Of a stretch of DNA of 61,614 nt, positions 20,618 to 29,065 are shown in pieces (position 1 is the stretch's first letter; each line of letters begins with the position of its first letter). The DNA lies in NCBI RefSeq assembly GCF_001442535.1, contig NZ_CP013141.1, forward strand, positions 4,583,074-4,644,687, in the 5' to 3' direction. Source of the stretch: Lysobacter antibioticus. GTDB taxonomy: Bacteria; Pseudomonadota; Gammaproteobacteria; Xanthomonadales; Xanthomonadaceae. Both the position numbers and the translations under genes were made by a program. The notes below the pieces were generated by a model, which had not been told where the DNA came from, made no database searches, and was given only the letters and a program-made list of their open reading frames with translations.

Positions 20618-21256
20618 ATGCAGGTTGCGTCGGGGCATATCGCAACGCGCCTGCTGCTGGGGAGCTGCATCTTGGCATGCAGCTTTTCGGCCATGGCCGC
20701 CGTTTCGGACTACGACCACCTGATTGCGCGCGTATCCCATTCCTGCGATGCGCCTTTCGAGCTGCAGATTACCCTGACCAATCCGGGCAAGTCCGAAGTC
20801 AACTTGCTGAGAATGAGTCTGCCTTGGCATGAAGAACATCGCCACCTTCGTATCGAGGGATACGAAACGCCGAGAGGACGTCCCGCCATACCGTTGAAGG
20901 AGTTCGCGGCCATTGCGGATCGATACGGGGCGGTGCCCATTCCTGCCGGAAAATCGATTTCGGGGCGCCTCGACCTGCGACGCAGTTTCATGCACGAAGA
21001 CACGACGGAGCTCGGCAAAGCACCGACGCTTTTCAAGATCGATTTTCCGAAGCCGAGGCGCTACCCAGGCACACCTCGTTTGAAAGATCGTGTTTACAAC
21101 GTCGTCGTAAACGGACCTTCGTTCGAACTCTATGTTCCGAAGCAAGATTGGTACGGCGCCCCCTGCCCTGTCTTTACCGTCGTGACGCCAGCTCCGACGG
21201 AGTCGCTGGTGACTCGCCCTACCCCATCCACACCGGCATCAGCACCAGCGCGCTGA
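20618..21256 (+). CDS. hypothetical secreted protein coupled to dxs
   Basis: The 212-residue product has a signal peptide (ATRLLLGSCILACSFSAMAA) and a mature domain containing VSHSCDAPFELQITLTNPGKSEVNLLRMSLPW and LDLRRSFMHEDTTELG. The repeated strand pattern suggests an Ig-like beta fold. I do not recognise the family. A GTG at 20606 overlaps the dxs stop and would add four codons. GC content is lower and codon use less biased than in dxs, which hints at a later arrival. Its last 38 bases overlap the 3' end of the convergent DUF3325 gene, so the Thr/Pro/Ala-rich tail (TRPTPSTPASAPAR) may be a read-through of that overlap. Confidence 0.7.
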   Translation: MQVASGHIATRLLLGSCILACSFSAMAAVSDYDHLIARVSHSCDAPFELQITLTNPGKSEVNLLRMSLPWHEEHRHLRIEGYETPRGRPAIPLKEFAAIADRYGAVPIPAGKSISGRLDLRRSFMHEDTTELGKAPTLFKIDFPKPRRYPGTPRLKDRVYNVVVNGPSFELYVPKQDWYGAPCPVFTVVTPAPTESLVTRPTPSTPASAPAR

Positions 21257-21551
21257 CCACGGTGGCGATCGCGACCCGGGTGCTCGCGCGCGGCGCGAGC
21301 GTCATCAACAAGGTCCAGGCCAGCGCCGACAGCATCAGCGCAGCGCACCAGAACACCGGCCCTTGCGACCAGCCCCAGCCTTCGACGAACAGGGCGAAAT
21401 CGAGCACGAGCAGAAGCCAACCGGCCGCGCGCAGCCAACGACCGCGGCGCGGGTCGAATGCGCGCGCGAACAACTGCCGGTGATGTTTCTCCAGTCCAAG
21501 ACTGAGCAGACACCAGGCCGCGATACCGAGACTGAAACCCAACCACAGCAT
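21219..21551 (-). CDS. DUF3325-like small membrane protein
   Basis: The 110-residue protein has three to four membrane helices: MLWLGFSLGIAAWCLLSLGL, AGWLLLVLDFALFVEGWGW, VFWCAALMLSALAWTLLMTLAP and VAIATVVSALVLMPVWMG. It fits the DUF3325 type found in iron-regulated PepSY operons. The start at 21551 has GAGGAG upstream. It is the last gene of a three-gene unit with the PepSY and DUF3649 genes, 10 bases after the PepSY stop. A part in ferric-siderophore reduction or uptake is inference from that context. Confidence 0.8.
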   Translation of the reverse strand: MLWLGFSLGIAAWCLLSLGLEKHHRQLFARAFDPRRGRWLRAAGWLLLVLDFALFVEGWGWSQGPVFWCAALMLSALAWTLLMTLAPRASTRVAIATVVSALVLMPVWMG

Positions 21552-21561
21552 GCGCCGCTCC

Positions 21562-23136
21562 TCAGTGATCGGCCACGGCCGTTTCGTCGACCGCGGCATC
21601 GCGGTGCGCCGCGCGGCCGCGACGCGCCGGCGCCGGCAGACCCGCCTTGGCGAACGCATGCCGCGCGAGCCAAGCGAAACCGACGCACAAGGCCAGCGCG
21701 GTCAGATCGACGCCGGCCAGGGCCCAGTCGCCGCGCGCGATCGTCGCGAACAGATGGCTTTGCGGCGCCGTCGCCAGGTTGACCAGCGGAATCGACCCGC
21801 AGGCGACAGCGTTGAGAGCAAAGAAGTGGCCCCAGCCGCGCGTACGCACTGCCGGGATCGCGGCGTACAGCGAGGCCAGGATCCACACCGCGCAGAACAC
21901 GCCGATTTCCCAGCTCGCACGTTCCGGAGTAGCTGCCGGTATCAGGCGGTTCGCGATCAGCATCGCCGAGCTCGCCAGCGGCATGCCTCCGACGACGCCG
22001 AGATTCAACGCTTGCACCAGGCCGTAACCCGACCAGGCGCCGGCCTCGGCGACTTTCTTCGCGCGCTTGTTGACCCAGACCTGCATGCCGCTGGCGATCA
22101 TCACGCAGCCGGCCAGGCCGAGCACGAAGTACAGCCAGCGCAAGGCGCTGCCGCCCCACTGCGCCATGTGCAGGCCGCCGAGGAAGGTATAGGTCTTGTA
22201 GCCGGCCTTGAACGCGCCCGACTCGTGCAGCAGCTTGCCGTCGTTGGCGTCGTAGAACACCTGATCGAAATTCCACGCCACCGCGCGGCTGTGGTCGCCG
22301 CCGAAGGAAATGGTCGCGCTGGTGTCGTCCGGGTGGTGCACGCTGACCCAGGAGATCGGTTGGCCCAGGCGCTCGCGCGCGTCGGCGATCAGCTTGTCGA
22401 TCGGATAGATCGACTTCAGCGGCTGGTGCGTTTCCGGGCGCTCGTAGCTGTCGCTGGCTTCGACGTAGAACTTCTCGACATCGCCGTCGTAGGCGGCGAG
22501 CAGTCCGGCCGGCATGTAGTTGGCGACGAAGATCGCCACGCCGGTGTAGGCGATCATCAGGTGGAACGGCAGGCCGAGCACGCCGGTCAGGTTGTGGCCG
22601 TCGAGCCAGGCGCGTTGTCCGCCGCTGTTGGGGCGGAAGGTGAAGAAGTCCTTGAAGATCCGCTTGTGGATCACGATGCCGGTCAGGATCGCGATCAGCA
22701 TGAACATGCCGGCGATGCCGACGATGTACATGCCCCAGGTTTCCGAGTGCAGGTTGTAGTGCAGGGTGAAGAAGAATTCGCCGCCGGCGGTTTCCGGTAT
22801 GACCTGGCCGGTGCTGGTGTCGATGTTGATCGCATCGTGCGGGCCGGCGTCGTAGTACACCGCCGACTGCAGGGCCGGGCTACGCTCGCTGGGCAGGGTC
22901 ACGTAATAGGCGTGCGGGTGCGGCTTGGCGATGCGCTGCAGGCCTTCGACCGTCTTGCCCAGGTCGATGTTCTCGACCGGGGTCTTGCCGTGCAGCGCCG
23001 GCTGCATCCAATGGGTGAGCTCTTTGTCGAAACAAGCGATGGTGCCGCCGACGAAGATCACGAACAGCAACCAGCCGATCACCAGTCCGGCCCAGGTGTG
23101 CAACCAGGCCATCGCCTGCGAGAAAGTCTTTTTCAT
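21562..23136 (-). CDS. PepSY-associated transmembrane protein (iron-regulated, PiuB-like)
   Basis: The 524-residue inner-membrane protein has the PepSY-TM architecture. A first helix (WLHTWAGLVIGWLLFVIFVGGTIACFD) is followed by a periplasmic PepSY region, then helices around MYIVGIAGMFMLIAILTGIVIH and a second periplasmic domain. More helices lie in the C-terminal third (LRWLYFVLGLAGCVMIASGMQ and onward). The histidines in HTWAG, LHYNLHSETWG, DGHNLTGVLGLPFHL and GLHMAQWGG fit heme-type ligands, as in siderophore-reducing relatives such as FoxB/FhuF-like systems. That chemistry is family inference. It is co-transcribed with DUF3649 and DUF3325 proteins behind a putative Fur box. Confidence 0.88.
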   Translation of the reverse strand: MKKTFSQAMAWLHTWAGLVIGWLLFVIFVGGTIACFDKELTHWMQPALHGKTPVENIDLGKTVEGLQRIAKPHPHAYYVTLPSERSPALQSAVYYDAGPHDAINIDTSTGQVIPETAGGEFFFTLHYNLHSETWGMYIVGIAGMFMLIAILTGIVIHKRIFKDFFTFRPNSGGQRAWLDGHNLTGVLGLPFHLMIAYTGVAIFVANYMPAGLLAAYDGDVEKFYVEASDSYERPETHQPLKSIYPIDKLIADARERLGQPISWVSVHHPDDTSATISFGGDHSRAVAWNFDQVFYDANDGKLLHESGAFKAGYKTYTFLGGLHMAQWGGSALRWLYFVLGLAGCVMIASGMQVWVNKRAKKVAEAGAWSGYGLVQALNLGVVGGMPLASSAMLIANRLIPAATPERASWEIGVFCAVWILASLYAAIPAVRTRGWGHFFALNAVACGSIPLVNLATAPQSHLFATIARGDWALAGVDLTALALCVGFAWLARHAFAKAGLPAPARRGRAAHRDAAVDETAVADH

Positions 23137-23146
23137 GCGCGCGGGC

Positions 23147-23497
23147 TCACGGTCGGGCACCGAGTTCGGGGAACAGCGCGGCGATGCCGTACAGGGCGAT
23201 CGCCCACAGCGCCGGCGCCCAGCACGCGCGCCAGGGCGTGCGCGCGGCGAAGGCGTACATGGCGACGCCGCACCAGACGAAGAAACACAGCAGGCTGGCG
23301 GTGACCACCCGGTCGTTGCGGCCTAGCGGCAACACCAGGGTCAGGAAGGCGGTCGAGGCATAGGCCACGGCGTAGCCGATCACCACGGCGGCGAACGCGC
23401 GCACCGCGACTTCGCCGCGATAACGCCACGACAAGGTCGGGCGCGGCTTGCGAATGGGCGCGGAGGCCGCGCGAGCGAGGGTCTGGGTCATTGTCAT
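23147..23497 (-). CDS. DUF3649-like membrane protein
   Basis: The 116-residue protein has three membrane helices (VRAFAAVVIGYAVAYASTAFL, VVTASLLCFFVWCGVAMYAFAA, ACWAPALWAIALYGIAALF) and a basic cytosolic start (RKPRPTLSWRYRGE). This layout matches DUF3649 (iron transporter-associated) proteins. It is the first gene of the operon, with the PepSY gene starting 10 bases later. A second ATG two codons in (23491) is also possible. The putative Fur box lies about 100 bp upstream. Confidence 0.8.
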   Translation of the reverse strand: MTMTQTLARAASAPIRKPRPTLSWRYRGEVAVRAFAAVVIGYAVAYASTAFLTLVLPLGRNDRVVTASLLCFFVWCGVAMYAFAARTPWRACWAPALWAIALYGIAALFPELGARP

Positions 23498-23598
23498 ACG
23501 CGGATCATGGCCTGGCCGCTCCATGCGGCACTCCGGCCGGATGGATTGCGTAGCGTGCTCGAAGCGTGCTCGTAACGGGGCGAGCCGCCAGTCTAATT

Positions 23599-23617
23599 GG
23601 CAATAGTTCTCATTTGC
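23599..23617. promoter_or_regulatory. putative Fur box
   Basis: The minus-strand sequence GCAAATGAGAACTATTGCC matches the 19-bp Fur consensus GATAATGATAATCATTATC at the core AATGA(G)A and ATT elements (13 of 19 against the GATAATGAGAATCATTATC form) and is roughly palindromic. It lies in the 326-bp divergent space between the DUF3649 operon and the TraB/GumN gene. Nothing else is recognised in that space. Confidence 0.55.
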
Positions 23618-23823
23618 AAACCGGGCCGGATCGCGTCTCGAGCCGCCCATGCCGCCCGCCAATCGGTCGCTCGGCCTTGCCGGGCCGGCGCAGTCGCGCG
23701 CCGCTGCCCAGCCCAATACGATTCCAATACAACTCCGACACAACTCGCCCCACAGTCCGACCCCGGGACCGGCTACGATCCCGGCTTCCGCTGAGTCCCA
23801 TCCCCCGCTCAGGAGCGTCACGG

Positions 23824-24822
23824 ATGCGTCGTGCCCTTTTTGCCGTACTGCTGTTGGCTTTGTTGCAACCCGCCGCCCTCGCCCAGCAAGCCGCGCCGCC
23901 GGCCGGCGACATACGCGATCTCGACACCCTGGTGGTCACCGGCGAACAGCCCGGACCCGGCATGTGGAAGGTCGTGCGCGGCGGCCACGTGCTGTGGATC
24001 CTCGGCACGTTGAGCCCACTGCCGAAAGACATGACCTGGTTGTCGCGCGACGTCGAGGCGGCGATCGCAGAGTCGGAGGAGATCATCGCCCCGCCCTCGG
24101 TCAACTTCGGCACCGAGCTCGGCATGCTGCGCACGATGATGCTGATCCCGAGCGCGCTCAAGGCGCGCAAGAATCCCGACGGCAAGACCTTGCGGGAAAT
24201 CGTCCCGGCCGACCTTTACGCGCGCTGGTTGACGCTCAAGGCGCGCTACATCGGCCGCGACGGCGGCGTCGAGAAATGGCGGCCGATCTTCGCCGCGCAG
24301 GAACTCTACGAAGCGGCGATCGGCCAGTCCGGGATGACCCTCAAGGGCGTGGTCCAGCCGGTGGTCGAGAAGACCGCGAAGCAACATAACGTGCCGATCG
24401 TCGAAGCCCGGGTCACGGTCAAGATCGAAGATCCGAAGGCCGCGCTCAAGGAGTTCTCGGCCAGCGCGCTCGACGACCGCGAGTGTTTCGCCAAGACCTT
24501 GTCGCGCATCGAGGGCGACCTGGAGTCGATGCGCGCACGCGGCAACGCCTGGGCAGTCGGCGACATCGCCAGCCTGCGCACCCTGCCGCAGGGCGATCAA
24601 TACCGCACCTGCCTGGAAGCCCTGGCCACCACCGGCGTCGCCAAGCGTCTGGGTTTCGGCGATCTGCGCGAGCGCGTCACCGCGACCTGGCTCGAACGCG
24701 CGCAAGACTCGCTGGCGAAGAACCGCAGCACCTTCGCGACCTTGCCGGTGTCGGACCTGCTCGAACGCGGCGGCCTGCTCGACCGCCTGCGCGAACAGGG
24801 CTATACCGTCGAAGACCCCTGA
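23824..24822 (+). CDS. TraB/GumN family protein, exported
   Basis: The 332-residue protein has a signal peptide (LFAVLLLALLQPAALAQQA). Its mature domain shows TraB/GumN features: WKVVRGGHVLWILGTLSPLPKDMTWLS near the N-terminus, a region around AAIAESEEIIAP, and the C-terminal GNAWAVGDIASLRTLPQGD. The family contains predicted metalloprotease-like exported proteins; GumN lies beside the xanthan cluster in Xanthomonas. The usual GxxH of the family appears here as GTLS, so a metal-dependent function is doubtful. Start ATG at 23824 is preceded by CAGGAG. It is divergent from the Fur-type operon. Confidence 0.85.
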   Translation: MRRALFAVLLLALLQPAALAQQAAPPAGDIRDLDTLVVTGEQPGPGMWKVVRGGHVLWILGTLSPLPKDMTWLSRDVEAAIAESEEIIAPPSVNFGTELGMLRTMMLIPSALKARKNPDGKTLREIVPADLYARWLTLKARYIGRDGGVEKWRPIFAAQELYEAAIGQSGMTLKGVVQPVVEKTAKQHNVPIVEARVTVKIEDPKAALKEFSASALDDRECFAKTLSRIEGDLESMRARGNAWAVGDIASLRTLPQGDQYRTCLEALATTGVAKRLGFGDLRERVTATWLERAQDSLAKNRSTFATLPVSDLLERGGLLDRLREQGYTVEDP

Positions 24823-24847
24823 GCGGCGGCGTCGCGCCGCGTGGCGT

Positions 24848-27403
24848 TCAATCGCGCAGGCGGCGCACCCGGCCGCGGTGGCCGTCGACTTCGATCCGCT
24901 CGCCATCGCTCAGCTCGCCCAGGATGCCGGGCAAATTCGCCACCGCCGGAATACCGAACTCGCGCGCGACGATGGCGCCGTGGGACAGATAGCCGCCGGT
25001 CTCCATCACCAGCGCGCCGGCCCTGAGGAACAGCGGCGTCCACGCCGGGTCGGTGCTCGGCGCGATCAATACATCGCCGGTCTCGAGCGCGGCCGCCTCG
25101 CGCGGGTCGCGCACGATGCGCGCCCGCCCATGCGCGCGCCCGGCGCCGATCGGCGTGCCCGACCAGAACGTCCCGTGCGCATCCTGCGTCGCGGTCGCCG
25201 CGCTCGCCGCAGCGACGGCGGCGAGTTCGCCGTGTTCGATCACCACCTCGGGTTCGGCCGTCGCCGCCCAGTGCAGGCGCATCGCACGACGCTCGTCGGC
25301 GCGGGCTTTGGCATGACGCAGGCCGAGCCGGCCTTCGGCAACGGCACACAGCTCCTCGGCGGTCAGATCGAAGACTTCATCGGCCTGGGCGAAGCCGCCG
25401 TCGCCGGACAAGCGTTCGCCCAGCTTCATCGCGAGACGACGTATCGCCTCGAAGTACGCCATCAAGGCGCTGCGCGCGGCCTCGCGCTGGTTGCAATCGA
25501 CGATGGCGCTGCGCAACAGGTGGCGGATCAGCGGCCGCAGCCAGGCCGGTGTGCACGCGCTCAAGCGCTGCCAGGCCTGCGCCGAAATCTCGCGCTGGCG
25601 CTGACGCAAGGCCTGCGCATCGCGTCCGACCAGGGACGACACCACATCGAGCAGATAGGCCGGTTGCTCGCGCCAACGCGGCTGGCGCAGATAACTCTCG
25701 GCCACCGCGCGGTGGCCGTAGCGTTCGAGAAAGCCGGCAAATTCGCGACGGAATGCGCTGCTCTGCGGCAACTGCGCCGACCACTGCGCACTGTCGCGAC
25801 CGGCGCCGCGCAGCCACGCCAATGCGGCTTCGTCCCCCGCCGCGACCTGCGCCAGCGCGATCAGGTCGTAGCCTTGTTGCGCGGTCACGCTCGCCTCGCC
25901 GCCGGCCATCAACGCCGCCGTCAGCGCCTGTCCCTCGCCGGGACAACGTTTGTCGACCAGGTCGACGAGGGTGGTCAAGGTGCCGCCCGCCGAACCTTGC
26001 AGGAAGAACAATTCGTCCGATGCGCGCACTTGCGCGACCCGCTGGCGCAATAGCGCGGCGAGCCCGCGATTGCCCTGCGACAATTCCTGTTCGCGCCAGG
26101 CCCTCGCCTGTTCGCGCGCACGGGCCAGATCCGCCGCCGCGCGGCGGCGTTTCTTCAGCGAGCGCCGCATGAAGCGCAACAAACGTCCGCCGCGTTGCGC
26201 ACGTGCGCGCCAGGACGGCGCCGGCACCGCGATCGTCCCCTGGCTGCCGCCGAGCAAGGCGTTGATCGCCGCCGGCGCGATGCCGTAAGCGTCATGCCCC
26301 TCCCATTGGATCAACGACGCCTCCAGATAGACCCGGCCGTGATGCAGGCTGGCGTGGGCGACGCCGGGCAATACCCGATAGCCGCCGAGTTCGTAACCGA
26401 GCGTCAGCATGCGGTCCGCGGCGATCGCGTACAGCGACCAGTCCATCGCCGACAGCGGCTCGGGCAGGATTTCCTTGGTGTTGCCGCGCGTCCACAGGCT
26501 CGGTTGTTGCGACAGCGCCGGATAGGTATGGCGCGCGCTCGCCGTGACCGGTCGTGCCTGCACGATCCAGAAACGTTCGCCGTCCCAGACCCATTCGACA
26601 TCGAAGCGCGGCCGGGCGAAATCGAGCGCAACCGCGGCGTCGCGCGCGAGCGCGGCGATCTCCACCGCGCCCGCCGGGGTCAGCACCGCGCGTTGCGCCA
26701 ACTCGCGCGGGGTCTCGGACAATTCCGTGCCGCCGTCGGCGCGTTCGCGCGACTGTTGGCGCTTGGCGCCGACGCGTTGCTCGATCAGCTCCAGGCCGTC
26801 GTCGATGCGCCGCACTTGCAGGCGGTACTCGTCGACGTCGGCATGGCCGCCGACCAGGGCTTCGCCGAGCCCCCAATGCGCATTGATCAGCACACGGTCG
26901 TCGCGGCCGGACAGCGGGTCGCAGGTGAACACCACGCCGGAAGCGACCGCCGGCAACAGCGGCATGATCACCACCGCCATCGCCGTGTCGTCGGCCGCGA
27001 AGCCGAAACGTTCGCGATAAGCGACCGCCGCGGGCTCGCGCGCCGAATCCCACACCGAGACGATCGCGGCGGCGAGCGCCTGCGCACCCCGGACGTTGAG
27101 GCAGGAACGATGCAGGCCGGCGAACGAAGCGCGCGCCGAATCCTCCTGCGGCGCCGACGAACGCACCGCAAGCGGACGTTCGCTCCAACCGCGGGTGTGC
27201 AATTCATCGAGGATGCGTGCCAGCAGCTCCGGCGGCACCGAGCCGTCGGCGGCCCGTTCGCGGCTGGCCGTGGCGGCGATCACCAGCCCGTCCGGCACCG
27301 GCAATCCCAGCTTCGCCATCCGGCCGAGTTGCCAAGCCTTGCCGCCGGCCTGCGCAGGCCCGGCCTCGGCCGCGGCCGGCCAGTCCAGCAACGAGGCGCT
27401 CAT
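24848..27403 (-). CDS. PEP-synthase-like phosphotransferase, rifampicin phosphotransferase type
   Basis: The 851-residue protein combines an N-terminal ATP-grasp domain, a central domain and a C-terminal swivelling His domain. The ATP-grasp part has GGKAWQLGRM, VRSSAPQEDSARASFAG, FTCDPLSGRDDRVLI, WGLGEALVGG and VQARPVT. The His domain has GGYLSHGAIVAREFGIPAVAN, with His808 as the likely phospho-carrier. Length and domain order match rifampicin phosphotransferase (Rph, about 865 residues) and not true PEP synthase, which is shorter in the middle and ends in a PEP-binding barrel. Antibiotic inactivation is inference; the natural substrate could be another compound. Its start overlaps the TetR stop by four bases, so the two are co-transcribed. 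Confidence 0.85.
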   Translation of the reverse strand: MSASLLDWPAAAEAGPAQAGGKAWQLGRMAKLGLPVPDGLVIAATASRERAADGSVPPELLARILDELHTRGWSERPLAVRSSAPQEDSARASFAGLHRSCLNVRGAQALAAAIVSVWDSAREPAAVAYRERFGFAADDTAMAVVIMPLLPAVASGVVFTCDPLSGRDDRVLINAHWGLGEALVGGHADVDEYRLQVRRIDDGLELIEQRVGAKRQQSRERADGGTELSETPRELAQRAVLTPAGAVEIAALARDAAVALDFARPRFDVEWVWDGERFWIVQARPVTASARHTYPALSQQPSLWTRGNTKEILPEPLSAMDWSLYAIAADRMLTLGYELGGYRVLPGVAHASLHHGRVYLEASLIQWEGHDAYGIAPAAINALLGGSQGTIAVPAPSWRARAQRGGRLLRFMRRSLKKRRRAAADLARAREQARAWREQELSQGNRGLAALLRQRVAQVRASDELFFLQGSAGGTLTTLVDLVDKRCPGEGQALTAALMAGGEASVTAQQGYDLIALAQVAAGDEAALAWLRGAGRDSAQWSAQLPQSSAFRREFAGFLERYGHRAVAESYLRQPRWREQPAYLLDVVSSLVGRDAQALRQRQREISAQAWQRLSACTPAWLRPLIRHLLRSAIVDCNQREAARSALMAYFEAIRRLAMKLGERLSGDGGFAQADEVFDLTAEELCAVAEGRLGLRHAKARADERRAMRLHWAATAEPEVVIEHGELAAVAAASAATATQDAHGTFWSGTPIGAGRAHGRARIVRDPREAAALETGDVLIAPSTDPAWTPLFLRAGALVMETGGYLSHGAIVAREFGIPAVANLPGILGELSDGERIEVDGHRGRVRRLRD

Positions 27404-28116
27404 CGCGGCTTCCGCGAGCCGACCGGGCGGCTCGCGCCATGCACGAAGACATCGACGATCGCGGCGAATTCGTTTTCCAGATCGCCGTCCGCGCTAGCCA
27501 GCCAGCGCATCAGCGCGGCGAGATGCAGATGCTGCAACAAGCTCGCCAGATGCGCCGGCGACAGGTCGTCGCGCAGTTCGCCGCTGCCCTGCCCGGCGGC
27601 GATCAAGGCCTCGAACAAACGCTCCATGCCGCTGCGTTCGCCATCGTCGTCGCGCGCACGCGCCGCGGCGTCGACCTGCCGGAAACGGAAGCGCAGGTAG
27701 TGCGGCAGATACGCGCGTCGCCCCTGGTACCACTGCGCCGAGGCCTCCAGCCAGCGCGACAGGCCCGAAACGAAGCCGGCGGGCTCGCCGAGGCTGGCGC
27801 CCCGCCCCTTCATGGCGCCCATGGCCGAGGCCAGCTCGCCATGGAACTGATGCGCCAGCAAGGCCTCCTTGACCGGAAAGTGGTTGTAGAGCGTGCCCTT
27901 CGCCACGTCGGCGGCCTCGGCGATCTGCTCCATCGTCACCGCCTCGAAGCCACGCGCCTCGAACAACCCGAACGCGGTCGCGGCGAGATGGTCGAGCGTC
28001 TGGTTGCGCTTGCGCTCGCGGCGGCCGGCCTCGGGGGCCGGCTGGGGCTGGGGCTGGGGCTGGGGCTGGGGCTGGGGCTGGGGCTGGGGCTTGGACTGCG
28101 ATCTGGGAACCGGCAT
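27400..28116 (-). CDS. TetR family transcriptional regulator with PQ-repeat N-terminus
   Basis: The 238-residue protein has a TetR-type HTH at about residues 35-80 (DHLAATAFGLFEARGFEAVTMEQIAEAADVAKGTLYNHF in outline). A C-terminal ligand domain follows. The N-terminus is an unusual Pro-Gln repeat encoded by a perfect hexanucleotide tract at 28041-28088. The start is placed at MPVPRSQSK; a second ATG 13 codons upstream (28155) lies inside the AT-rich promoter-like region. It probably represses its own operon, including the Rph-like enzyme whose gene overlaps its stop (ATGA). Neighbouring TAAAATTGA repeats could be the operator. Confidence 0.88.
   Translation of the reverse strand: MPVPRSQSKPQPQPQPQPQPQPQPQPAPEAGRRERKRNQTLDHLAATAFGLFEARGFEAVTMEQIAEAADVAKGTLYNHFPVKEALLAHQFHGELASAMGAMKGRGASLGEPAGFVSGLSRWLEASAQWYQGRRAYLPHYLRFRFRQVDAAARARDDDGERSGMERLFEALIAAGQGSGELRDDLSPAHLASLLQHLHLAALMRWLASADGDLENEFAAIVDVFVHGASRPVGSRKPR
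28041..28088. repeat. hexanucleotide microsatellite (GCTGGG)8 within the TetR gene
   Basis: Eight perfect copies of GCTGGG (minus strand CCCAGC) encode alternating Pro-Gln in the disordered N-terminus of the TetR regulator. Because the unit is six bases, length changes keep the frame and alter only the linker length. Confidence 0.95.
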
Positions 28117-28141
28117 GAGCTTTTGCCTTGGTGGACCAAGA

Positions 28142-28167
28142 TCAATTTTATACATCGTTCAATTTTA
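28142..28167 (-). promoter_or_regulatory. direct repeat TAAAATTGA upstream of TetR gene
   Basis: TAAAATTGA occurs twice, 17 bp apart start to start (28142-28150 and 28159-28167), in a distinctly AT-rich stretch directly upstream of the TetR start. It may hold the -10/-35 elements (TTGAAC, TATAAA) or the TetR operator. TetR operators are usually inverted, so this is tentative. Confidence 0.35.
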
Positions 28168-28236
28168 GTGGCAAGTGCTTTGCGCCCTCCCCGCCGATCC
28201 CACCCGCCCCCAGGCCGCCGACAGCGAACGCCTCGC

Positions 28237-28983
28237 TCAGGAGCGCGAGCGCATATCGTCCAGCACTGGCACCAGAGCCAAGGTCATCAACAGGACAGCG
28301 AGCGGGATCGTGGCGCTGAAACCGATCCGGCTGAACCCGACCGCCCCGATCACGCCGCCGACGAAGAACGCGGCGACCAGAATGGCCAGGGTCCTGAGCT
28401 TGCGAGGATTCGCCGTCACTCGAGGGACGCTTTCGCTGTCCGGGGTGCGGTTCCAATACAGGAACTTGCCCAGCTCGATGCCGAGGTCGGTGATCATGCC
28501 GGTGACGTGGGTCGTGCGGATTTCCGCGCGCGACAACTTGGTGATCATGGCGTTCTGCAGGCCCATGATGAAACACAGCACCATCACCGTGACCGACACG
28601 AACAACAATTGCCGTCCTTGCAGGTTGCCGCCCAACAGACCGAACGCAAGCAAGAGGCCGGCCTCGATCAACAACGGCAGGGCGAACTCGCTGTGCAGCC
28701 GACGGCGGCGTCCCCAATTGATCAGGATCGCCGAACAAGCGGCGCCGGCGACGAAAGACAGCAACGCGCCAAGACCGTCGAGCACCAGGCCCAGACTGCC
28801 GAGCGCGAGGTCGTCGGCCATCGCCGACAAAATGCCGGACATGTGCGAGGTGTATTGCTTCACCGCGAGGAAACCGCCGGCGTTGACCGCGCCGGCAACG
28901 AAGGCGAGGTAGTACGCGAGGTGACGGTCGGCGCCCGGGAGGCGCTCCTTGGCGGTCAGGTTACGGAGATAAGCGATAGGCAT
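28237..28983 (-). CDS. DUF1275 (YoaK) family membrane protein
   Basis: The 248-residue protein has six membrane helices, beginning YYLAFVAGAVNAGGFLAVKQYTSHMSG. The repeated pattern GxxNAxxxxxxxxxxxTHxTG, seen again as GLQNAMITKLSRAEIRTTHVTGMITDLGIELG, is the DUF1275 signature. The helices AILVAAFFVGGVIGAVGF and IPLAVLLMTLALVPVLDD close the protein. The substrate or role is unknown for the family. The start at 28983 has AGAGGG upstream; a longer frame upstream looks non-coding. It stands alone between the TetR and glucokinase genes. Confidence 0.9.
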   Translation of the reverse strand: MPIAYLRNLTAKERLPGADRHLAYYLAFVAGAVNAGGFLAVKQYTSHMSGILSAMADDLALGSLGLVLDGLGALLSFVAGAACSAILINWGRRRRLHSEFALPLLIEAGLLLAFGLLGGNLQGRQLLFVSVTVMVLCFIMGLQNAMITKLSRAEIRTTHVTGMITDLGIELGKFLYWNRTPDSESVPRVTANPRKLRTLAILVAAFFVGGVIGAVGFSRIGFSATIPLAVLLMTLALVPVLDDMRSRS

Positions 28984-29065
28984 TCGGCCCTCTGCACAAC
29001 CGCGCCGGCGAATCGCGACGGCCTGCATTATCGCTTGCGCGCGGCGCGGCGGCGCGCAAGCGTAG

